Below, piece by piece: positions 29,989 to 39,108 of a DNA stretch of 64,000 bases. The number at the start of each line of letters is the position of its first letter. Within the stretch, counting starts at the first letter, position 1. This stretch comes from Microbulbifer variabilis (GTDB lineage: Bacteria > Pseudomonadota > Gammaproteobacteria > Pseudomonadales > Cellvibrionaceae), in NCBI RefSeq assembly GCF_020524905.1, contig NZ_JAIVKI010000001.1, positions 496,001 through 560,000 of the forward strand, written 5' to 3'. The translations under genes were made by a program, and so were the position numbers. Under the pieces are notes generated by a model, which was not told the DNA's origin, searched no databases, and saw only the letters and a list, made by a program, of their open reading frames with translations.

Positions 29989-30369
29989 ATGAAAATTGCA
30001 GCCCTGAAAGGTTACTGCTGTCTTGCATTGATATGTCTGGGCTGCGCCTCTCAGTCAAATATTCAAAGTGCCCAGCCGGCGCTGCTAGAAGATACTAGTC
30101 CAGAAGTTAGAGAGAAGATTCAAGCCTTGGTATCAAAAGCTATGGGTGGAATTAAAATTACTCTAGGCCCTGATGTATTTTTGGAAGAGAGTCTTTTGGT
30201 AGTAGAAAGTGATCGGCAGCATATGGCATTAATTGGGCGAAATATGGCGAAGCCAATCAAGTTCCAGCTGCTTACTGATGGGAAGAGGTGTTGGCTCACT
30301 AGATTGTCTAGTGGTGAGTCTTGGGAACTACCTGTGTCTTGTAAGTTTGCTGCTGATATAGACGGCTGA
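29989..30369 (+). CDS. Small hypothetical lipoprotein
   Basis: The 126-aa product has a type II signal peptide (ALICLGC, cysteine at about residue 19), so it should be membrane-anchored outside the cytoplasm. The mature part is short, has no membrane helix and includes two cysteines (KRCWL and VSCKF) that could form a disulfide. I do not recognise a family. It is placed directly behind the S41 protease gene, probably in the same transcript, and could be its partner or substrate. Confidence 0.75.
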   Translation: MKIAALKGYCCLALICLGCASQSNIQSAQPALLEDTSPEVREKIQALVSKAMGGIKITLGPDVFLEESLLVVESDRQHMALIGRNMAKPIKFQLLTDGKRCWLTRLSSGESWELPVSCKFAADIDG

Positions 30370-30374
30370 CGGAG

Positions 30375-30408
30375 TTAACAAGAAGCGGCTTTAGCCGCTT
30401 CTTGTTAA
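30375..30408. terminator. Bidirectional terminator
   Basis: A near-perfect palindrome (TTAACAAGAAGCGGC pairing with GCCGCTTCTTGTTAA, loop TTTA) lies between the converging lipoprotein and yhbY genes. Confidence 0.85.
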
Positions 30409-30412
30409 GGCC

Positions 30413-30715
30413 TCAACGTAGCAAGTTGGACTTGCGTACATCCGGCTTCTGTGCTGCCCGATAAATCAAGGCAATCTTGCCGATCTCCTGGATCAGCTCC
30501 GCGGAGGATTTCTCACAGAGTTCCCCCACAACCTGGTGGCGGACTTCACGGTCGGCGATCATCAGTTTCACCTTGATCAGCTCATGATCTTCCAGTGCAC
30601 GTTCCAGTTCTTCCATCACGCCCTCGCTGAGCCCATTGCCCGCTACGGTCACGACAGGTTTGAGATTGTGACCGAGTGAGCGAAGTGCTTTTTTGCGGTC
30701 GGCGGTTAAAGGCAT
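30413..30715 (-). CDS. yhbY: CRM-domain RNA-binding protein YhbY
   Basis: The 100-aa protein is almost entirely one CRM domain, with the LGHNLKPVVTVAGNGLSE motif (GxxG-type loop) and HELIKVKL. YhbY associates with the large ribosomal subunit precursor. The start at MPLTADRKK is preferred because GGAG lies eight bases upstream. In many gammaproteobacteria yhbY is divergent from rlmE-ftsH, as here, with a REP-like pair in the gap. Confidence 0.93.
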   Translation of the reverse strand: MPLTADRKKALRSLGHNLKPVVTVAGNGLSEGVMEELERALEDHELIKVKLMIADREVRHQVVGELCEKSSAELIQEIGKIALIYRAAQKPDVRKSNLLR

Positions 30716-30750
30716 ACAATACTCCATTACCACTTTGTGGATATCGATAT

Positions 30751-30822
30751 GGGAGCGGCCTTAAGCTGCGATCGACGCCAGTCGTTGTTAGGCGAACCAG
30801 ATCGCGGCCTAAGGCCGCTCTT
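30751..30822. repeat. Inverted pair of REP-like elements
   Basis: GGGAGCGGCCTTAAGCTGCG (30751-30770, then ATC) is repeated in inverted orientation at 30801-30822 with two differences over 21 bases and a 26-base spacer. Each unit has its own internal symmetry (GCGGCCTTA/TAAGGCCGC type). The sequence closely resembles the GGGAGCGG...CGCGATC REP family of Pseudomonas and relatives. It lies between the divergent yhbY and rlmE genes. Confidence 0.8.
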
Positions 30823-30858
30823 ACAATTAAGTTGTAGTGATTGTAGGCATTGTACCCG

Positions 30859-31482
30859 ATGGGCCGATCTAAGAGCAGCCACCGCTGGCTGCGTGAACAT
30901 TTTAATGACCAGTACGTCAAACAGTCCCAGAAAGAGGGCTACCGCTCCCGTGCCAGCTACAAGCTGCGGGAGTTGCAGGATAAGGACCGCCTTTTCAAAC
31001 CGGGCATGACTGTTGTCGACCTGGGTGCGGCACCGGGAGGCTGGTCCCAGGTGGCGATGGAGCTGGTGGGGCACAAAGGCCGGGTTTTGGCGTCTGATAT
31101 ATTGCCGATGGACCCCCTGGCTGGTGTGGACTTTGTGCAGGGTGACTTTACCGAGGAGTCTGTGCTCAACGAGCTGCTGCAACATCTTGGCGATGAAATG
31201 GCAGACCTTGTGATTTCCGATATGGCCCCCAATATGAGTGGGATACGCGATGTGGATCAGCCCGCCTCCATGTATTTGGTGGAGCTAGCGGTAGATATGG
31301 CCCGGCAGGTTTTAAAACCCGGCGGTGCCTTTGTTGCCAAAGTCTTCCAGGGTGAAGGGTTCGATGAGTTGATGCGCGACTTGCGTGCGAGTTACAACAG
31401 TGTCGTGACTCGTAAGCCGGGCGCATCCAGACCTCGCTCTCGCGAAGTCTACCTGGTGGCCAGGGGCTTTAAAGGCGGTTAG
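30859..31482 (+). CDS. rlmE: 23S rRNA (uridine(2552)-2'-O)-methyltransferase RlmE/FtsJ
   Basis: This 207-aa SAM-dependent methyltransferase modifies U2552 of 23S rRNA in the 50S subunit. The N-terminal RNA-contact segment ([22 protein letters not shown]) carries the first catalytic lysine. The SAM motif [11 protein letters not shown] and SDMAPNMSG with the catalytic aspartate follow, and the [11 protein letters not shown] and [16 protein letters not shown] motifs close the K-D-K-E set. The ATG at 30859 fits homologues; a TTG three codons upstream is the alternative. ftsH follows. Confidence 0.96.
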   Translation: MGRSKSSHRWLREHFNDQYVKQSQKEGYRSRASYKLRELQDKDRLFKPGMTVVDLGAAPGGWSQVAMELVGHKGRVLASDILPMDPLAGVDFVQGDFTEESVLNELLQHLGDEMADLVISDMAPNMSGIRDVDQPASMYLVELAVDMARQVLKPGGAFVAKVFQGEGFDELMRDLRASYNSVVTRKPGASRPRSREVYLVARGFKGG

Positions 31483-31648
31483 GCGCTGCGGCGTATTTCT
31501 AGTCTGTCCGCTCGATATGGTATAAGCGTTATTCCTTCAGGGCGGCAGGGCTGTTGTCACCTACACCTATACTGATTTGATGGGTATAGATAGGGTCGGC
31601 ACAGCAAAATGAACGGATTTTGAGTGCGAAAGCGAGAGGGCTATCCCT

Positions 31649-33586
31649 TTGAATGATATGGCAAAGAACCTGGTACTGTGGTTGATCATCGCGGCGGTGC
31701 TGCTGATGGTGTTTCAGAATTTCAAGCCACAGACACGGGATGAGGCTCTCAGCTATTCCGACTTTGTTCAGGATGTGCAGTCGGGGCAGGTGAAGAGTGT
31801 CGTTGTGGACGGCCTGGTGATCACTGGCGAAAAAGCCGATGGCAGCCGTTTCAAGACTATTCAGCCACAAATTATTGACGATGAGCTCACTAATGAGCTG
31901 GTGCGTAGTAATACCCAGTTTGTCGGTCGTGAACCCGAGTCCCCCAGTATCTGGCAGCAATTACTGGTAGCGAGCTTCCCGATTCTCATCATTATTGCCG
32001 TCTTTATGTTCTTTATGCGCCAGATGCAGGGCGGTGCTGGTGGCCGCTCTGGCCCTATGGCCTTTGGCAAGAGTAAGGCGCGTCTGCTGGGCGAAGACCA
32101 GATTAAAACCACTTTCGCCGATGTTGCGGGTGTGGATGAAGCGAAGGAAGAGGTGCAGGAGCTGGTGGAGTTCCTGCGTGATCCCACCAAGTTCCAGCGC
32201 CTGGGGGGCAATATCCCTCGTGGTGTTCTGATGTGTGGTCCTCCCGGAACCGGTAAGACCCTGCTGGCTAAGGCCATCGCCGGTGAGGCAAAGGTGCCCT
32301 TCTTTTCTATTTCAGGTTCCGACTTCGTAGAGATGTTTGTCGGCGTAGGTGCTTCCCGCGTACGGGATATGTTTGATCAGGCCAAGAAGCAGGCTCCCTG
32401 TATTATCTTCATTGATGAGATTGATGCCGTAGGCCGTCATCGCGGCGCCGGTGTTGGTGGTGGTCATGACGAGCGCGAGCAGACCCTCAACCAGCTGCTG
32501 GTGGAGATGGATGGTTTTGAAGGCAGTGAAGGGGTGATCGTGATCGCCGCCACCAACCGTCCGGATGTACTCGATCACGCTCTACTGCGCCCAGGTCGTT
32601 TCGACCGCCAGGTGTTTGTTGGCCTGCCCGATATTCGCGGTCGCGAGCAGATTCTGACCGTACATATGCGCAAGGTACCGCTGGATGACAAGGTTAATGC
32701 CCAGACCATCGCTCGGGGCACACCAGGTTTTTCCGGTGCCGATTTGGCCAATCTGGTAAATGAAGCGGCATTGTTTGCTGCCCGTGCCAATAAGCGTACA
32801 GTGACCATGGAAGAGTTTGAGCGCGCTCGTGACAAGATCATGATGGGTGCCGAGCGCAAGTCCATGGTGATGAATGAGAAAGAGAAAGTGAATACCGCTT
32901 ATCATGAGGCTGGCCACGCGATTATTGGACGCTTGGTGCCTGAGCATGACCCGGTACACAAGGTCACCATTATCCCTCGTGGCCGCGCTCTGGGAGTCAC
33001 CCAGTTCTTGCCGGAGGAAGATAAGTACAGTCTCTCCAAGCGTGCGATTGAATCCCAGTTATGCTCCCTGTTTGGTGGTCGTATTGCTGAAGAGATGACC
33101 CTGGGTATTGACGGCGTGACAACCGGTGCATCCAACGATATTGAGCGGGCCACCGACTTGGCTCGCAATATGGTGACCAAATGGGGACTCTCCGAAAAAC
33201 TCGGCCCCTTGCACTACGGAGACGACGAGAGTGGTCAGCCAGGACAGGGTAACCCTGTTTCCGGCAAGACCTCTAATGATATCGATGAGGAAGTTCGTCG
33301 TATCATCGATAGCTGTTACGAGCGCGCTAGCAAGTTGCTTGAGGAAAATCGAGATATTCTGGAGGCAATGAAAGATGCCTTGATGGAATACGAAACCCTG
33401 GATGCGGAACAGGTGGACGACCTGATGGCTCGCCGCAAGGTGCGCCCGCCTAAAGACTGGGAAGACAACAACTTCGGCTCCGGTGGCAACAGCTCAACCG
33501 ATGAAAAGGATAAAACCGATAGTTCTGAAGCTTCCACCGAGGCTGAAAAGAGTAACCCGGTAGGTGGCCCGTTAAACGAGCACTGA
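31649..33586 (+). CDS. ftsH: ATP-dependent zinc metalloprotease FtsH
   Basis: This 645-aa membrane AAA+ protease degrades misfolded membrane proteins and regulators such as LpxC. Two membrane helices (about 5-25 and 105-125) flank a small periplasmic domain. The AAA module shows [20 protein letters not shown] and the second region of homology [13 protein letters not shown] is the zinc site, with the third ligand aspartate further down. The C-terminus is polar and acidic. The first codon is TTG (NDMAKN); an ATG three codons later is the commonly used start, but GAGAGG spacing fits TTG better. Confidence 0.97.
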   Translation: MNDMAKNLVLWLIIAAVLLMVFQNFKPQTRDEALSYSDFVQDVQSGQVKSVVVDGLVITGEKADGSRFKTIQPQIIDDELTNELVRSNTQFVGREPESPSIWQQLLVASFPILIIIAVFMFFMRQMQGGAGGRSGPMAFGKSKARLLGEDQIKTTFADVAGVDEAKEEVQELVEFLRDPTKFQRLGGNIPRGVLMCGPPGTGKTLLAKAIAGEAKVPFFSISGSDFVEMFVGVGASRVRDMFDQAKKQAPCIIFIDEIDAVGRHRGAGVGGGHDEREQTLNQLLVEMDGFEGSEGVIVIAATNRPDVLDHALLRPGRFDRQVFVGLPDIRGREQILTVHMRKVPLDDKVNAQTIARGTPGFSGADLANLVNEAALFAARANKRTVTMEEFERARDKIMMGAERKSMVMNEKEKVNTAYHEAGHAIIGRLVPEHDPVHKVTIIPRGRALGVTQFLPEEDKYSLSKRAIESQLCSLFGGRIAEEMTLGIDGVTTGASNDIERATDLARNMVTKWGLSEKLGPLHYGDDESGQPGQGNPVSGKTSNDIDEEVRRIIDSCYERASKLLEENRDILEAMKDALMEYETLDAEQVDDLMARRKVRPPKDWEDNNFGSGGNSSTDEKDKTDSSEASTEAEKSNPVGGPLNEH

Positions 33587-33612
33587 TTCTCAGTAAAAGT
33601 TCAAGGACATAG

Positions 33613-33668
33613 ACGGAATGTAGGTCGGGATGGCATTAGTCCAGCCCGATTCGACATTCCGTTTTTTT
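33613..33668 (+). terminator. Terminator between ftsH and folP
   Basis: CGGAATGT pairs with ACATTCCG, with an additional GTCGGG/CCCGAT inner stem, followed by seven T. The run of T ends only nine bases before the folP start codon, which is unusually close. Confidence 0.75.
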
Positions 33669-33677
33669 ATCTCTGCT

Positions 33678-34526
33678 ATGAAAATTACCTGTGGACAACA
33701 CATCCTGGATCTCTCCTCACCTGTGGTGATGGGGATTCTAAATACCACCCCAGACTCCTTTTCCGATGGCGGAAGTTACTATCAGGCCGGAATGCTAGAT
33801 CTATCCCTTGTCTTGCGTCGGGCCGAGCAAATGCTGTCTGAGGGAGCCGCAATTCTTGATGTAGGTGGTGAGTCCACTCGGCCTGGAGCCGATCCAGTTT
33901 CTGAGCAGGAGGAGCTCGATAGGGTACTGCCCGTAGTCGATGCTATTTGCGCTAGGCTGGATATTGTCGTCTCGGTAGATACCAGTACACCAGCAGTCAT
34001 GCGTGAAGCCGCTGCAGTGGGTGCCGGACTTATCAATGATGTTCGCGCATTAGAGCGAGAAGGAGCTCTTGAGACCGCTGCACAAACTGGCCTGCCTGTA
34101 TGCCTGATGCATATGCAGGGGCAGCCCAATACCATGCAAAGCGCTCCCACTTATGAAGAAGTAGTTGCAGAAGTTGCAAACTACCTGGCTGGGCGTATTG
34201 AAGCCTGTGAGGCCAGGGGTATTATCCGTGAGCGCCTCCTCTTGGACCCAGGTTTTGGTTTTGGAAAGACCGACGCCCATAATTTGGCACTATTAAGTGC
34301 TTTGTCCCAACTGGGACCAGCGGAAATTCCTATAATGGCTGGTTTATCACGCAAGTCGATGATCGGGCGTCTTTTGCAGAGAGAGGTCGAGGATCGACTC
34401 CCCGGCAGTCTGGCACTTGCTATGCTGGCAGCCCAGCGAGGGGCAAAGATTTTACGGGTGCACGATGTTGCAGAGACGGTAGATGTTTTGCACTTACAGA
34501 AAATTGTCGGTGATTATAAAGCCTAA
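33678..34526 (+). CDS. folP: Dihydropteroate synthase
   Basis: The 282-aa TIM-barrel enzyme condenses dihydropterin diphosphate with p-aminobenzoate in folate synthesis and is the sulfonamide target. Motifs: MGILNTTPDSFSDGG (about residue 18), ILDVGGESTRPGA, SVDTSTPAVM, LINDVRAL, MHMQGQP, LLLDPGFGFGKT, and GLSRKSMIG. MKITCGQ is taken as the start because the upstream extension covers a terminator hairpin. No good Shine-Dalgarno is seen. It lies between ftsH and glmM, the standard gene order. Confidence 0.96.
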   Translation: MKITCGQHILDLSSPVVMGILNTTPDSFSDGGSYYQAGMLDLSLVLRRAEQMLSEGAAILDVGGESTRPGADPVSEQEELDRVLPVVDAICARLDIVVSVDTSTPAVMREAAAVGAGLINDVRALEREGALETAAQTGLPVCLMHMQGQPNTMQSAPTYEEVVAEVANYLAGRIEACEARGIIRERLLLDPGFGFGKTDAHNLALLSALSQLGPAEIPIMAGLSRKSMIGRLLQREVEDRLPGSLALAMLAAQRGAKILRVHDVAETVDVLHLQKIVGDYKA

Positions 34527-34624
34527 TTTCTACAACTTTTAGCGATCCTAAGTTGTTGGGGCAACTTGTTAAATATTTTCACAAATTAAATGCGGTGCAA
34601 TTTAGCTGCTATTAGAGAAACGTT

Positions 34625-35977
34625 ATGGAAAGAAAGTACTTTGGCACTGATGGAATTCGTGGACATGTGGGAGAGGGTGCAATCACCCCGGACTTTATGC
34701 TGCGCTTGGGATACGCCACTGGTAAGGTACTGGGGAAAATGTCTGCGGGAAAGCGATCCAATCGCCCCTACATTTTAATTGGGAAAGATACCCGGGTTTC
34801 CGGTTATATGTTTGAGGCCGCCCTAGAGGCGGGTTTAATCTATTCTGGAGTCGATGTGGGTTTGCTTGGCCCCATGCCTACCCCGGCTATTGCCTATCTC
34901 ACCCGCACTTTTCATGCTCGAGCGGGAATAGTTATCAGCGCTTCCCATAACCCTTTCCATGATAATGGTATCAAGTTCTTTTGTGCCGAAGGTTATAAAC
35001 TGCCAGACGAGGTAGAGCGCGAGATCGAAGCCGCTCTAGAGCTCCCGATGGAGGCGGCTGATAACCTTGGTAAGGCTTATCGAGTTGATGATGCTGCTTC
35101 ACGCTATATTGAATTCAGCAAAGCATCCACACCTTGGAACTTTTCTCTTGATGGGCTCAAAATCGTTCTTGATTGTGCAAATGGAGCCACTTATCACATA
35201 GCGCCAAAAGTTTTTCGCGAGTTGGGGGCGGAAGTTACCGCCTTGAGCGCAAGCCCCGACGGGTTGAATATCAACCTGGAGTGCGGTTCCACCAAACCCA
35301 AGCAGCTACAGCATGCGGTAGTAGAGCAGGGTGCAGACCTGGGGATTGCCTTTGACGGTGATGGCGACAGGGTTTTGTTTGTTGACCGCAATGGCGAGCT
35401 TGTCGATGGTGACCAACTCCTCTTTATTATCGGTTTGTATCAACAGGAACATCTTGGTGGCTGTAAAGGCATTGTCGGCACCCTGATGAGTAACTACGGC
35501 TTTGAGCTGGCTCTGCGCGAGCGCAATATCCCGTTTGAACGGGCTAAAGTTGGCGATCGCTATGTCCTTGAAAAAATGAAGGCAAATGGCTGGATGCTGG
35601 GTGGCGAGTCTTCAGGTCATATTATCTGTGCCGATGCTTCCACAACCGGTGATGGTATAGTTGCTGCTCTCCAGGTGCTTCGTGCCCTTTCAGAATTTGA
35701 TCAACCTCTGCATCAGCTCAAAGCACGTATGCAGATGCTCCCTCAGCACATGATTAATGTGCGACTTGGACATCGTGATGGTATTCTCGACCATCCCGAG
35801 GTAATGGCCGCAGTCAGCGATGCGGAGCTTCAGCTTGCTGACAGTGGTCGTGTTCTGTTGCGTCCCTCTGGCACGGAGCCCCTGATCCGCGTAATGGTGG
35901 AAGGTCGTGATAGTGCTCAGGTTGAGCAATTGGCGCAGCAAATCTCGGTTGTAGTTCAACGGGTTGGGGGCGGCTGA
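34625..35977 (+). CDS. glmM: Phosphoglucosamine mutase
   Basis: This 450-aa enzyme converts glucosamine-6-phosphate to glucosamine-1-phosphate for UDP-GlcNAc, and so for peptidoglycan and LPS. The start YFGTDGIRG is diagnostic. The active-site phosphoserine loop ISASHNP is at about residue 100, the metal loop DGDGDR at about 243, the sugar-binding GGESSGH at about 325, and the phosphate-binding [14 protein letters not shown] near the C-terminus. It belongs to the conserved folP-glmM-tpiA-secG order. Confidence 0.97.
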   Translation: MERKYFGTDGIRGHVGEGAITPDFMLRLGYATGKVLGKMSAGKRSNRPYILIGKDTRVSGYMFEAALEAGLIYSGVDVGLLGPMPTPAIAYLTRTFHARAGIVISASHNPFHDNGIKFFCAEGYKLPDEVEREIEAALELPMEAADNLGKAYRVDDAASRYIEFSKASTPWNFSLDGLKIVLDCANGATYHIAPKVFRELGAEVTALSASPDGLNINLECGSTKPKQLQHAVVEQGADLGIAFDGDGDRVLFVDRNGELVDGDQLLFIIGLYQQEHLGGCKGIVGTLMSNYGFELALRERNIPFERAKVGDRYVLEKMKANGWMLGGESSGHIICADASTTGDGIVAALQVLRALSEFDQPLHQLKARMQMLPQHMINVRLGHRDGILDHPEVMAAVSDAELQLADSGRVLLRPSGTEPLIRVMVEGRDSAQVEQLAQQISVVVQRVGGG

Positions 35978-36103
35978 GCTCTAAGCAGGGTTACTCTTGA
36001 AGTGTTCTAATGGGCGCCACCAGAGAGTTAAACAAACTCGTATATTTTTGGTTGTATGTTGGCGGCAATATCGCTAAGATTTGCGCCCCTTGAAGGAGCA
36101 CAC

Positions 36104-36838
36104 ATGCGAATACCGCTGGTAGCAGCTAACTGGAAGATGAACGGCAATAAAGCATTTGCCGAACGTTTTTTTTCTGACTTTGACCTGCAGGCTATTGCCG
36201 CTCAGGTCGTTGTGTGTCCACCGTTTCCTTATATCCCTCTGGTTGCCCAGGTTGCGGAAAATAAGGAGCGCTTAAGCGTTGGTGCGCAAAACCTCAGTCA
36301 GGAGTCTAGTGGTGCATATACCGGTGAGGTATCCGCTGAAATGTTACTCGACTGGAATGTTCGCTATGTTATTGTCGGGCATTCCGAACGTCGCAGTCTC
36401 TATGGGGAGACAAGCGAGCTGGTAGCCAGGAAATTTGTGGCTGCCCAAAAGGCTGGCTTGATCCCGATCTTGTGTGTGGGGGAAACGCTACAAGAGCGTG
36501 AGCAGGGACGTACTCTCGAGGTAGTCGCAAGCCAGCTCAAAGCGGTTGGCGATATCACAGAAAGTGATGCCTGGGAGGGCTCTGTTGTGGCCTATGAGCC
36601 TGTTTGGGCTATAGGTACCGGCAAGACTGCGACTCCCGAAGAGGCTCAAGACGTCCACCAGTTTATCCGAGGTGAACTCGGAGATGTGGGCAATAAAGTA
36701 CAGATTTTATATGGCGGTAGTGTAAAATCCGCTAATGCCGACGCACTATTTGCGCAGGCTGATATTGACGGCGCCCTTGTGGGTGGCGCTTCGCTTGATG
36801 CGAATGAGTTCGCCGCAATTTGCCGCGCTGTTGGATAG
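36104..36838 (+). CDS. tpiA: Triosephosphate isomerase
   Basis: The 244-aa glycolytic enzyme interconverts dihydroxyacetone phosphate and glyceraldehyde-3-phosphate. Active-site residues are visible: N and K in AANWKMNG, histidine in VGHSERR, and glutamate in VAYEPVWAIGTGKTAT (loop 6 follows). ILYGGSVKSAN and DGALVGGASL bind the phosphate. AAGGAG lies six bases before the ATG, which excludes the longer reading frame upstream. It is followed by secG. Confidence 0.97.
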   Translation: MRIPLVAANWKMNGNKAFAERFFSDFDLQAIAAQVVVCPPFPYIPLVAQVAENKERLSVGAQNLSQESSGAYTGEVSAEMLLDWNVRYVIVGHSERRSLYGETSELVARKFVAAQKAGLIPILCVGETLQEREQGRTLEVVASQLKAVGDITESDAWEGSVVAYEPVWAIGTGKTATPEEAQDVHQFIRGELGDVGNKVQILYGGSVKSANADALFAQADIDGALVGGASLDANEFAAICRAVG

Positions 36839-36906
36839 TATTCAGCAAGCGGATTAGGGAATACTGAAAACGGGTTAGTATAACCCCGGCAGAGAGTTTC
36901 CAGAAA

Positions 36907-37347
36907 ATGGAAAATGTTGTTTTAATTGTACACGTTGTGGTCGCTCTGATAATCATCGGCCTGATTTTGATACAGCAAGGTAAGGGTGCCGAGGCTGGTG
37001 CCTCCTTTGGTGCGGGTGCATCTCAGACAGTTTTTGGCAGTCAGGGTGGCGGAAATTTCTTTTCCCGCTTGACAGCAATTTTTGCTACGGTATTCTTCGT
37101 CACCAGTTTGGGGTTGGCCTTCCTGGCTCACCAAAACTCAGATACCAACATCGACGCAAACCTGCCGCAAGTACCTGCTGCAGAAGAGCAAGTTGGCCCA
37201 GCCAATGAGTTGCCAGAAGCCGAAAGCGATATACCGCAACTTGAAGAAGATTTGGAAGCCGGTGATGTTCCTCAGGCTCCAGCAGAAAGCGGCGAATCTC
37301 AAGATCCAGCCGCTGGTCAGAATAGTGACTCAGAGGAACAACAGTAA
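36907..37347 (+). CDS. secG: Protein-export membrane protein SecG
   Basis: This 146-aa subunit of the SecYEG translocon has two membrane helices: residues 2-20 (VVLIVHVVVALIIIGLILIQ without its ends) and 50-72. The conserved QQGKGAEAGASFGAGASQTVFGS loop, split by the membrane border, is typical. The C-terminal 70 residues are a Glu/Pro/Ala-rich acidic tail, longer than in E. coli SecG. The tRNA-Leu gene starts seven bases after the stop, and the two may share a transcript. Confidence 0.95.
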   Translation: MENVVLIVHVVVALIIIGLILIQQGKGAEAGASFGAGASQTVFGSQGGGNFFSRLTAIFATVFFVTSLGLAFLAHQNSDTNIDANLPQVPAAEEQVGPANELPEAESDIPQLEEDLEAGDVPQAPAESGESQDPAAGQNSDSEEQQ

Positions 37348-37354
37348 AGTTTTA

Positions 37355-37440
37355 GCCCAGGTGGTGGAATTGGTAGACACGCTATCTTGAGGGGGTAGTG
37401 AGCTATGCTCGTGCGGGTTCAAGTCCCGCCCTGGGCACCA
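37355..37440 (+). tRNA. tRNA-Leu (anticodon GAG)
   Basis: An 86-nt class II tRNA with encoded CCA. The acceptor GCCCAGG pairs with CCTGGGC, the anticodon loop TTGAGGG gives GAG at 37389-37391, and there is a long variable arm and a GTTCAAGTC T-arm. It closely follows the gene order secG-tRNA-Leu of other gammaproteobacteria. The integrase relic begins 165 bases behind its 3' end on the same strand, so this is the likely integration site of the accessory region. Confidence 0.97.
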
Positions 37441-37473
37441 CATCAAGATCCGAAGAAGTTCGGAATCATCCAG

Positions 37474-37499
37474 AAAGCCCGGTAAAGCCGGGCTTTTTG
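37474..37499 (+). terminator. Terminator after tRNA-Leu
   Basis: AAAGCCCGG pairs with CCGGGCTTT around a short loop, followed by a T-run. It ends the secG-tRNA-Leu transcript before the integrase relic. Confidence 0.85.
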
Positions 37500-37566
37500 C
37501 TATCTGGAGGGTATACAGCCCTCCGCTCTCATTCGTTGTCATCCGGTGCTATTTGGCGCCACATTT

Positions 37567-37602
37567 GGTGCTACCTAGTTCAATTTAGAAACTGGTAGCA
37601 CC
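37567..37602. repeat. Inverted repeat before the integrase relic
   Basis: GGTGCTACC (37567-37575) and GGTAGCACC (37594-37602) form a perfect 9-bp inverted repeat three bases before the ATG of the decayed integrase. Such a repeat is common ahead of P4-type integrases and may have been an autoregulatory or arm-binding site. Confidence 0.6.
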
Positions 37603-37605
37603 ACC

Positions 37606-37965
37606 ATGGCTCTGACAGATTCTCAAATCAAATAGGCCAAACCAAGCGACAAAGATCGGTGACTTACGGAGGGACAGGAACTGCTCCTGTTGATCAAACC
37701 TACTGGCTCCAAGTATTGGCGGCTTAAATATCGATTCAAAGGAAAGCAAAAGAAGTTGGCCTCGGGGTTTACCCCTCTGTAAGTCTTAAGCAGGCGAGGT
37801 AAAAAGTAGCTGAAGCAAAGCAGCTGCTAGAGGTGGGCCCCGACCCCTCAGCACAAAGGCGAATTGAGAATCAGTAAGTCAGAGTCAATATTGACAGGAG
37901 TTTTGCTGCTGTTGCTGAAGATTGGTGGTACCACCAGAAAGGAGCTTCGACAGAGGATCATGCCA
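37606..37965 (+). pseudogene. Decayed P4-type tyrosine integrase (N-terminal part)
   Basis: The frame begins MALTDSQIK, then stops; a second stop occurs at codon 19, and a frameshift follows near 37775. Reading through these gives recognisable integrase blocks: LTEGQELLLLIKPTGSKYW, RYRFKGKQKKLASG-type, YPSVSLKQAR, AKQLLEVGPDPSAQRR, and FAAVAEDWW. This is the DUF4102 and core-binding part of P4-type integrases; the catalytic domain is missing. The gene lies just downstream of tRNA-Leu in the usual orientation for a tRNA-targeting island. It is non-functional. Confidence 0.85.
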
Positions 37966-38060
37966 ATGGTTGGGTACCCGTCAACTCTTTTCAAAGAGGG
38001 CGTCCACGCCGACACTTGAAACAGCTTCCTTGTAGCGATAGAAAGTATCTCTCGATATTC
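37966..38060 (-). pseudogene. Fragment of an IS481-like transposase
   Basis: On the minus strand, about 30 residues read RISRDTFYRYKEAV, then GVDALFEKS, a stop, and RVPN. This matches the N-terminal DNA-binding part of IS481-family transposases. It cuts off the integrase relic on one side and ends near a palindrome on the other. No terminal repeats are seen. Confidence 0.65.
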
Positions 38061-38066
38061 TCTGTG

Positions 38067-38086
38067 TTCCCCGCTTAAGCGGGGAA
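38067..38086. repeat. 20-bp perfect palindrome resembling one type I-E CRISPR repeat core
   Basis: TTCCCCGCTTAAGCGGGGAA is a perfect palindrome. With its flank it reads GTGTTCCCCGC...GCGGGGA, as in type I-E repeats. Only one copy is present and there are no cas genes, so it is not an array. It may be a solitary relic or a chance hairpin. Confidence 0.4.
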
Positions 38087-38298
38087 ATTTCTTGATATAT
38101 CCTAACTGCTAATACTCAATTATGCAGAATAGATTTTAGTTATTTGCTAAGAATTAATATCTATCGTTTTCTGAGGCCTTGCGTCCTCAGATGTAATGTA
38201 TCACAGCAAATTCACTGCTAAGGATGCTCTGAAAAATCAGCCTTTAGCCTTGCATCAGGCTTCCTATAGCTAAAAGTGCCTATTTTTTACGCGAAACC
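38087..38298. other. Gene-free stretch left of the IS5-type relic
   Basis: AT-rich, without a gene. A hairpin CTGAGG...CCTCAG at 38171-38190 followed by TGTAATGTATCA resembles the hairpin on the other side of the IS relic (39008-39031). Confidence 0.6.
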
Positions 38299-38980
38299 CT
38301 ACTTTCTATACATAGTTATCGCCATTCTTTCTGCCTTAGATCCGCATTTGGCGAATTTAAGACACACTAACCCTAGGTCAGCAGATACTTTTTCCCAATT
38401 AGTAAGTTGGTAAAGCCAGCCAGCAGAAATAAGCGCTGAGTGTTTTTTTCTAAACCTCGATAGCGTACTTTGCCATTCTCGAAGATATTTTATATATCGG
38501 AATGGGTAATCTACTTTTGCCCTAACCTGCGCCTTTATTTTTTCTACCTTTCGTAACTCAGTTTGGCACGGGCGATGCTTCAGGCGACTATGCTTCTCTA
38601 CAATATGTCACTCCACATCTTTAGATTTAAGCTCTTCTCGCTTTTCTGCACCCATGTAGCCAGAATCCCCCCAAACTCGCTTCTCTTTACCATGCAGCAA
38701 TTTGCCTGTTGCAGTAATGTCGTGTTGGTTAGCGGCTGTTGTGTCGAGACTATGTATGAGTGCGAGGGTGTCATCTGTACCGATATGCATCTTCATTTTG
38801 AGCTTCTAGTCGCTGCCAGGGGTGAGGGCATTCATCTGAGAAAGAAACTTCTCTCGGCGAGTTATACGACGCTTGAGGTTGTATTCTGCTTCGGCAAAGG
38901 TGACTTGGTGCATGATCTATCCTATCCTTGACGGATAGCCAAATACTACCAAATTGACTGGGAATTATTCAGAGGTTCCT
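38221..38980 (-). mobile_element. IS5-family insertion sequence relic
   Basis: It spans the transposase pseudogene and imperfect ends sharing CTCTGAA(T/A)AA: 38227-38236 on the left and the reverse complement at 38965-38974 on the right. The boundaries are approximate. Similar hairpin-bearing sequences lie on both sides outside these ends. Confidence 0.65.
38299..38913 (-). pseudogene. IS5-family transposase with internal deletion
   Basis: The start MHQVTFAEAEYNLKRR and the next 20 residues match the N-terminus of IS5-type transposases. The frame then passes a stop codon and jumps directly to KMHIGTDDTLALIHSLDTTA and VWGDSGYMGAEKR of the catalytic domain, so roughly the middle 150 residues are missing. 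The C-terminal part (HRPCQTELRKVEKIKAQVR, then YPFRYIK, LYQLTNWEK) is recognisable with one frame change near 38600. It cannot be active. Confidence 0.85.
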
Positions 38981-39007
38981 TAATAAGTTTCTGTGCCTAT
39001 TTATTAT

Positions 39008-39031
39008 TTCTGAGAGCTTTCGCTCTCAGAA
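39008..39031. repeat. Hairpin right of the IS5 relic
   Basis: TTCTGAGAGC pairs perfectly with GCTCTCAGAA around TTTC, followed by ATAACGTATCA. A degenerate relative with the same order (hairpin, then TGTAATGTATCA) lies at 38171-38190. Confidence 0.7.
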
Positions 39032-39108
39032 ATAACGTATCAAAGATGCTCCGGAACTTTTCTATCGTACTTACTTATAGTCAATTATATGGTTTCTGCA
39101 CTAAGTTT

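Noticed and set aside
37398..37598. ORF starting inside tRNA-Leu
   Set aside because: Begins within the tRNA gene and crosses its terminator; not a gene.
38067..38086. CRISPR array
   Set aside because: Only one repeat-like palindrome, no spacers and no cas genes; listed as a solitary repeat instead.
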